A DNA stretch of 64,000 nt, taken from positions 186,001 to 250,000 of the forward strand of contig CP048838.1 of the NCBI GenBank assembly GCA_012317185.1, given 5' to 3'. A model generated the notes under the pieces. The model did not search any database, was not told where the DNA came from, and saw only the letters and a program-made list of their open reading frames with translations. Source of the DNA: [Clostridium] innocuum. Its GTDB lineage: Bacteria; Bacillota_I; Bacilli_A; Erysipelotrichales; Erysipelotrichaceae. Numbering within the stretch: position 1 is the first letter of the stretch; each line of letters starts with the position of its first letter. Shown here piece by piece: positions 60,394 through 64,000 of this stretch. A program made the translations under genes and the position numbers.

Positions 60394-60406
60394 GGAGGAA
60401 GCGGTT

Positions 60407-60721
60407 ATGAAAATCGTTGCAGTAGCTGCATGTACCATCGGTATTGCACACACTTACATGGCACAGGAGGCCATTGAACAGGAATGTAAAAAACGCGGAT
60501 ATGCATGTAAAGTGGAAACACAGGGCGGTATGGGAATTGAAAATGAATTGGATGAGGATGAAATAGCGGAGGCAGATGCTGTCATCCTTGCCATTGCCAT
60601 CGGTATTGAGGGAGAAGAACGTTTTGAGGAAAAAGAGGAAGCCGGAAAAATCATTAAAATCGATCCGTCCGTAGTGATCAGAGATCCGGCAGAAATCATC
60701 GATCGGGCAGAGAAATTATAA
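60407..60721 (+). CDS. PTS fructose-family EIIB
   Basis: A 104-residue protein. AVAACTIGIAHTYMAQEAI contains the phospho-Cys P-loop; the usual CPTGIAHT reads CTIGIAHT here, with the Pro lost. KVETQGGMGIENEL is the conserved second motif. AAGGAGGAAGCGGTT precedes ATG 60407. Confidence 0.93.
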   Translation: MKIVAVAACTIGIAHTYMAQEAIEQECKKRGYACKVETQGGMGIENELDEDEIAEADAVILAIAIGIEGEERFEEKEEAGKIIKIDPSVVIRDPAEIIDRAEKL

Positions 60722-60745
60722 CATTAAATAAAGTGAGGAGAGCTT

Positions 60746-61834
60746 ATGTTTAAAACTATAGGAAAAGATTTAGTTAAGGCGTTTAATACCGGAGTATCCT
60801 ATTTCCTTCCGGCTGTTGTCATCGGCGGTGTGTTCCTTGCATTTGCGCTGGCAACCGGTGAGGCAGGCAGCGACGGCATGAAGATAACAAATTCCTTTAT
60901 GCAGAATATCAATACCATCGGTTCTGCAGGTATGGCGATGATGATTCCGATGCTGGCAGGGTATATCGCATACTCCCTGGCTGGAAAGCCTGCACTGGCA
61001 CCCGGTATGATTATCGGTTATATCGCAAACAATCCGGCTGGAGATAACAATGTTTCTACAGGATTTCTGGGGGCGATGATTATGGGGATTCTGGTTGGCT
61101 ATGTGTGCAAATGGATCAAAAGCTGGAAGGTGGGACCGACGATCAAGTCCATTATGCCGGTTCTGATTATTCCAATCATATCCGCGTTGATTTGCGCTCT
61201 GGCGTATCTATATATTCTGGTTGGACCTCTGGGGGCGTTGATGAAGGCTTTGACAGAGATGCTCAGCGGTATGCAGGGGGGCAGCGCAATCCTGCTTGGA
61301 ATTGTAATCGGATTGATGACAGCATTTGATATGGGTGGTCCCATTAACAAGACGGCATCAGCATTCACAATGGCACTTATGGCTGAGGGGCTGTATGGAC
61401 CAAACGGCGCATTCCGTGTTGCCGTGGCAATCCCACCGCTCGGATTGGCATTATCCACCTTTATTTCACGTAGAAAATATGATAATGCTGAAAAACAGCT
61501 GGGAGTTACCAGCGCCTTTATGGGATTGATCGGAATCACTGAGGGAGCGATACCATTTGCCGTAAAGGATATCAAGCATGTGCTTCCCGCAATTATGGGA
61601 GGCAGTGCCGTGGGTGCAGGTCTTGCAATGATGCACGCCATTGAGTGCTATGTACCTCACGGCGGAATGATTGTTGCTGCTGCGACGAATAAGCCGCTGC
61701 TGTATACGCTGGATATGGCAATTGGTGTCATTGTGACTGCACTCCTGCTCATGATTCTCAAACCGAATCTTGAGGATAAGGAAAAAAAGAAGGTTGGAAC
61801 AGCCGCTGATCAGGGCAGTATGCCTGTGAAATAG
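60746..61834 (+). CDS. PTS fructose-family EIIC
   Basis: A 362-residue membrane protein: AFNTGVSYFLPAVVIGGVFLAFAL, GKPALAPGMIIGYIANNPAG, TAFDMGGPINKTASAF and GITEGAIPFAVKD are family signatures of EIIC-Fru. About nine to ten membrane segments. It forms the channel for fructose, mannose-like or related sugars. Sugar identity is not clear because a tagatose-bisphosphate aldolase-type subunit follows. Confidence 0.93.
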   Translation: MFKTIGKDLVKAFNTGVSYFLPAVVIGGVFLAFALATGEAGSDGMKITNSFMQNINTIGSAGMAMMIPMLAGYIAYSLAGKPALAPGMIIGYIANNPAGDNNVSTGFLGAMIMGILVGYVCKWIKSWKVGPTIKSIMPVLIIPIISALICALAYLYILVGPLGALMKALTEMLSGMQGGSAILLGIVIGLMTAFDMGGPINKTASAFTMALMAEGLYGPNGAFRVAVAIPPLGLALSTFISRRKYDNAEKQLGVTSAFMGLIGITEGAIPFAVKDIKHVLPAIMGGSAVGAGLAMMHAIECYVPHGGMIVAAATNKPLLYTLDMAIGVIVTALLLMILKPNLEDKEKKKVGTAADQGSMPVK

Positions 61835-61839
61835 CTGGT

Positions 61840-62292
61840 ATGCTGCACACAGTCGTGTTGGGTATGGATTATAAAAGGGCTGTATTGTATGAAACCCGTA
61901 ACATGGAATCCCACAGGCAGTTCACCTTCATCGGGGATGAGAATGCAGAGAATAAATACAGGCGGAAGGAAGATAGCAGCGATATTTATAGGGAATCGAG
62001 CGTATATCTGCTCAGGAAAATGGAGCCGCAGGACTGTCATGCACTTGTCTATGCGGATGAGGTAATGCTGGTGAATGACACAGATCAGATAAAGCTGTAT
62101 GCAGACTATCTTACAGCTGTGTTCAGCATGCGCGCTCAGACGAATTTTGGACAGCCGCTGCAGATTTTATATGAAAAGGAAGCAGAACAAGCCGTACAGT
62201 GTTTTCTAAATAAAGTCGTACAGCATTTGTGTCCGTCAGCAGCTTTCTGGTATTACCGGATGGTCACAAGAAAAGGATTGGCGTCATTTTAA
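61840..62292 (+). CDS. Hypothetical protein in fructose-family PTS operon (150 aa)
   Basis: Begins 5 bases after the EIIC stop and ends 38 bases before the GatZ-like gene, so it is inside the operon. Soluble, no signal peptide. Stretches such as GMDYKRAVLYETRN and CHALVYADEVMLVNDTDQIKLYADYLTAVFSM suggest a mixed alpha/beta fold. No clear ribosome binding site, so translation may be coupled to EIIC. No family recognised. Confidence 0.6.
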   Translation: MLHTVVLGMDYKRAVLYETRNMESHRQFTFIGDENAENKYRRKEDSSDIYRESSVYLLRKMEPQDCHALVYADEVMLVNDTDQIKLYADYLTAVFSMRAQTNFGQPLQILYEKEAEQAVQCFLNKVVQHLCPSAAFWYYRMVTRKGLASF

Positions 62293-62330
62293 TAAATAGC
62301 CGGCAGGCGGGAAAGGAAGATAGGATCGAT

Positions 62331-63605
62331 ATGAATAAATTACCAATAAAAAAAGTCGTAGAAGGACTATTAAAACTGCAGGATACAGGGGAAAGTGCAA
62401 CGCTTCTTGGCATTGGGCCGATGTCACCGAATCTGTTACAGGCAAGCTTTGAAATTGCAAGAGATTATGATTTTCCGCTCATGTTTATCGCAAGCAGAAA
62501 TCAGGTTGATGCAGATGAGCTGGGGGGCGGCTATGTCAATGGCTGGAATCAGAAGCGCTTTCGCGAGGATATCCGTAAGATTGCGGATCAGGTAGGCTTT
62601 GACGGTCTTTACTACCTCTGCCGAGATCATGGAGGTCCATGGCAGAGAGATAATGAACGTAATGCCCATCTATGTGAAGAAGAAGCTATGAAGCTGGCAC
62701 GTCAGTCCTATCTTGCGGATATAAAAAACGGGTTTGATCTTCTGATGATTGATCCGACAAAGGATCCGTTTGAAATCGGAAAGGTGATTCCGCTGGATGT
62801 GGTTTTACAGAGAACGGTTGCACTGATTGCTTACTGTGAAGCAGAGCGTAAACGTCTTGGACTGCCGGAAATCGGTTATGAGGTAGGTACAGAGGAAACT
62901 AACGGCGGATTGACATCCACTGAAAAATATCATGATTTTATTGAAAAGCTGGAGAAGGAGCTGCAGGCAAACGGTCTGCCGATGCCGACCTTTATCGTTG
63001 GACAGACAGGAACACTGACCAGAAAAACCGAGCAGGTGGGCACCTATCATTTCCACAATGCGTATGACCTTGCTGCTATGGCTAAGAAATACGGTGTTGG
63101 ATTGAAGGAGCATAATGCGGATTATCTAGATGATGTGACGTTACTGGAGCATATTCCTGCAAATGTGACCGCAAGCAATGTCGCTCCGCAATATGGTACA
63201 GAGGAAACAAGAGCATATTTGAAGCTGTGTGATGTGGAGGATATTTTGAAAAAGGAGGGTCTGATAGAAAAAACCTCTGATTTGAGAAATACTCTGCTGG
63301 TTAAGGCAATCAAAACAGAGCGCTGGAGAAAATGGATGATGGGCGAACAGCGCAATCTGCAGGTAGAGGATATCTTACAGGACAAAGCACTGTCACTGGA
63401 TATTCTGGATATCGCAGGCCACTATGCTTTTCATGATGCAGATGTCATTGAAGAGCTCAATGTGCTGTATGAAAATCTGGCGAAGCATCACATTGACGGA
63501 CAGCGGTTTGTTGTTGATCATATCAAGCGTCCGCTGCAGCAGTATGCGGAATGCTATCATCTAAAGGGTGTCACAACCCGCATCCGTAAGACAATGAAAG
63601 AATAG
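62331..63605 (+). CDS. GatZ/KbaZ-like D-tagatose-1,6-bisphosphate aldolase non-catalytic subunit
   Basis: A 424-residue TIM-barrel protein, the usual length for GatZ/KbaZ. LYYLCRDHGGPWQRDNERN, LLMIDPTKDP, EVGTEETNGGL and GVGLKEHNADYL are family motifs. GatZ/KbaZ subunits stabilise the catalytic GatY/KbaY aldolase; no gatY is in this window. Several stand-alone family members in Firmicutes may be enzymes in their own right. The frame is open from 62229, but GGAAAGGAAGATAGGATCGAT supports ATG 62331. Confidence 0.88.
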   Translation: MNKLPIKKVVEGLLKLQDTGESATLLGIGPMSPNLLQASFEIARDYDFPLMFIASRNQVDADELGGGYVNGWNQKRFREDIRKIADQVGFDGLYYLCRDHGGPWQRDNERNAHLCEEEAMKLARQSYLADIKNGFDLLMIDPTKDPFEIGKVIPLDVVLQRTVALIAYCEAERKRLGLPEIGYEVGTEETNGGLTSTEKYHDFIEKLEKELQANGLPMPTFIVGQTGTLTRKTEQVGTYHFHNAYDLAAMAKKYGVGLKEHNADYLDDVTLLEHIPANVTASNVAPQYGTEETRAYLKLCDVEDILKKEGLIEKTSDLRNTLLVKAIKTERWRKWMMGEQRNLQVEDILQDKALSLDILDIAGHYAFHDADVIEELNVLYENLAKHHIDGQRFVVDHIKRPLQQYAECYHLKGVTTRIRKTMKE

Positions 63606-63611
63606 TATGAT

Positions 63612-63646
63612 ACAGAAGTCAGAAAGGAAGGTCTGGCTTCTGTTTT
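63612..63646 (+). terminator. Terminator of the fructose-family PTS operon
   Basis: ACAGAAG...CTTCTGT with inner CAGA/TCTG pairing, followed by TTTT. Confidence 0.7.
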
Positions 63647-63667
63647 AACAAACAACAGGCAGAAGTC

Positions 63668-63884
63668 CCCCATCTCTACGACGATAAGTAGATGGAGGGA
63701 TACTCTGTATACCCTATGGGCGCACTCTGTGTACCTTACAGGCATACTCTGTACACCCTACGGGCGTGAATGCAGCCATATTACCTTTGGCTTTCCCTTT
63801 ACAAGCATGGCAAATCAGGCCGTTTTGTGGTATAATATGAGTATGAAAACGATTTCGGTCGATATAGCAAAATGAGGTGTATTT
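63668..63884 (+). mobile_element. Left end of an IS200/IS605-type element: subterminal hairpin and 22-bp triple repeat
   Basis: A hairpin CCATCT...AGATGG (63670-63695) is followed by three 22-bp units in tandem at 63701, 63723 and 63745, consensus-like (T/C)ACTCTGTATACCCTACGGGC. A TGGTATAAT box at 63828-63836 and GAGGTG at 63875 precede tnpA. The exact left boundary cannot be set without a second copy. Confidence 0.55.
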
Positions 63885-64000
63885 ATGCTTGATTTAGACA
63901 GTAATGCTCATTCGGTGTTTGCTCTCCATTATCATTTGATTATGACAACGAAATATCGGCGTCGTGTGTTCAATGATGTCATTAGTGGTCGTGCAAAAGA
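63885..64000 (+). CDS. tnpA: IS200/IS605-family transposase TnpA (3' truncated by window end)
   Basis: The first 38 codons are visible: MLDLDSNAHSVFALHYHLI followed by MTTKYRRRVFND, the conserved N-terminus of Y1 transposases (HSVxxLxYHLVxVTKYRRxV). These HUH enzymes move single-stranded DNA. The reading frame is open to the window edge, so intactness cannot be judged. Not recently related to the decayed copy at 44228, which starts differently. Confidence 0.85.
   Translation, partial: MLDLDSNAHSVFALHYHLIMTTKYRRRVFNDVISGRAK

Noticed and set aside
63701..63766. Tandem 22-bp repeats as a CRISPR array
   Set aside because: Units touch each other with no spacers, and no cas genes are nearby.

Overview
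The window looks like a chromosomal segment of a low-GC Gram-positive bacterium. Gene content and protein style (many PTS operons, Rpn/PD-(D/E)XK transposase-like nucleases, NSS and AEC transporters, BTAD regulators next to SipW, AGGAGG-type ribosome binding sites, SAM-I riboswitch on metK) suggest an Erysipelotrichales gut commensal close to [Clostridium] innocuum. The taxonomic guess is recognition plus inference; no database search was run. No rRNA, tRNA, CRISPR array, prophage or replication origin was recognised.

Layout. 1-5.9 kb: end of a PRD regulator, gutM, a complete glucitol-type PTS whose EIIB/EIIC protein is split into two genes in swapped order, then a 2-hydroxyacid dehydrogenase, a GutQ-like SIS isomerase and a DapA-family aldolase; two terminators follow. 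6-17.8 kb: housekeeping and transport genes (Cof-type HAD phosphatase, NSS symporter, a small monocistronic ORF, SAM-I riboswitch and metK, AEC carrier with isoaspartyl dipeptidase IadA, an unknown protein with a 2-hydroxyacid dehydrogenase, a TSUP carrier, Rpn copy 1, an RDD protein). 18.2-27.4 kb: a LevR-like regulator with a degenerate AAA+ domain heads a mannose-family PTS operon that also encodes a neutral-ceramidase-like protein and an AEC carrier; nagB and a decayed hexulose-6-phosphate synthase follow. 27.7-34.1 kb: a membrane diguanylate cyclase, a CydDC-like ABC exporter operon with YgbA_NO and DUF454 proteins, and yjdF with a candidate leader RNA. 34.2-41 kb: a C39-like secreted peptidase, Rpn copy 2, an M18 aminopeptidase, an APC permease and a Sua5/YrdC protein.

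41.1-50.5 kb is the most distinctive region. Two tandem BTAD regulators, whose C-termini look like dead GGDEF domains, precede a locus with two SipW-type (TasA/CalY-like) exported proteins, three large surface proteins, SipW signal peptidase and two copies of a small 'WQG' domain protein. It is split by a decayed IS200-type transposase. This resembles a self-contained matrix or surface-fibre system with its own regulators and processing peptidase.

50.6-64 kb: rpiB, a DUF5131 protein, a PsiE-like protein, glyA with a structured 3' region, a LysR regulator divergent from a CPA2 antiporter, a lipoprotein, and a fructose-family PTS operon (divergent BglG/MtlR-type activator; IIA, IIB, IIC, an unknown protein, a GatZ/KbaZ-like subunit). 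The window ends inside an IS200/IS605 tnpA preceded by a three-unit 22-bp repeat.

Taken together the window is dominated by three PTS uptake systems (glucitol, mannose and fructose families), each with its own PRD-type regulator and with catabolic enzymes that do not give an obvious textbook pathway, plus one surface-assembly locus. Repeats (two Rpn genes sharing a 100-bp 5' module, two copies of a 115-bp palindromic element, two IS200-like sequences) show moderate mobile-element activity.
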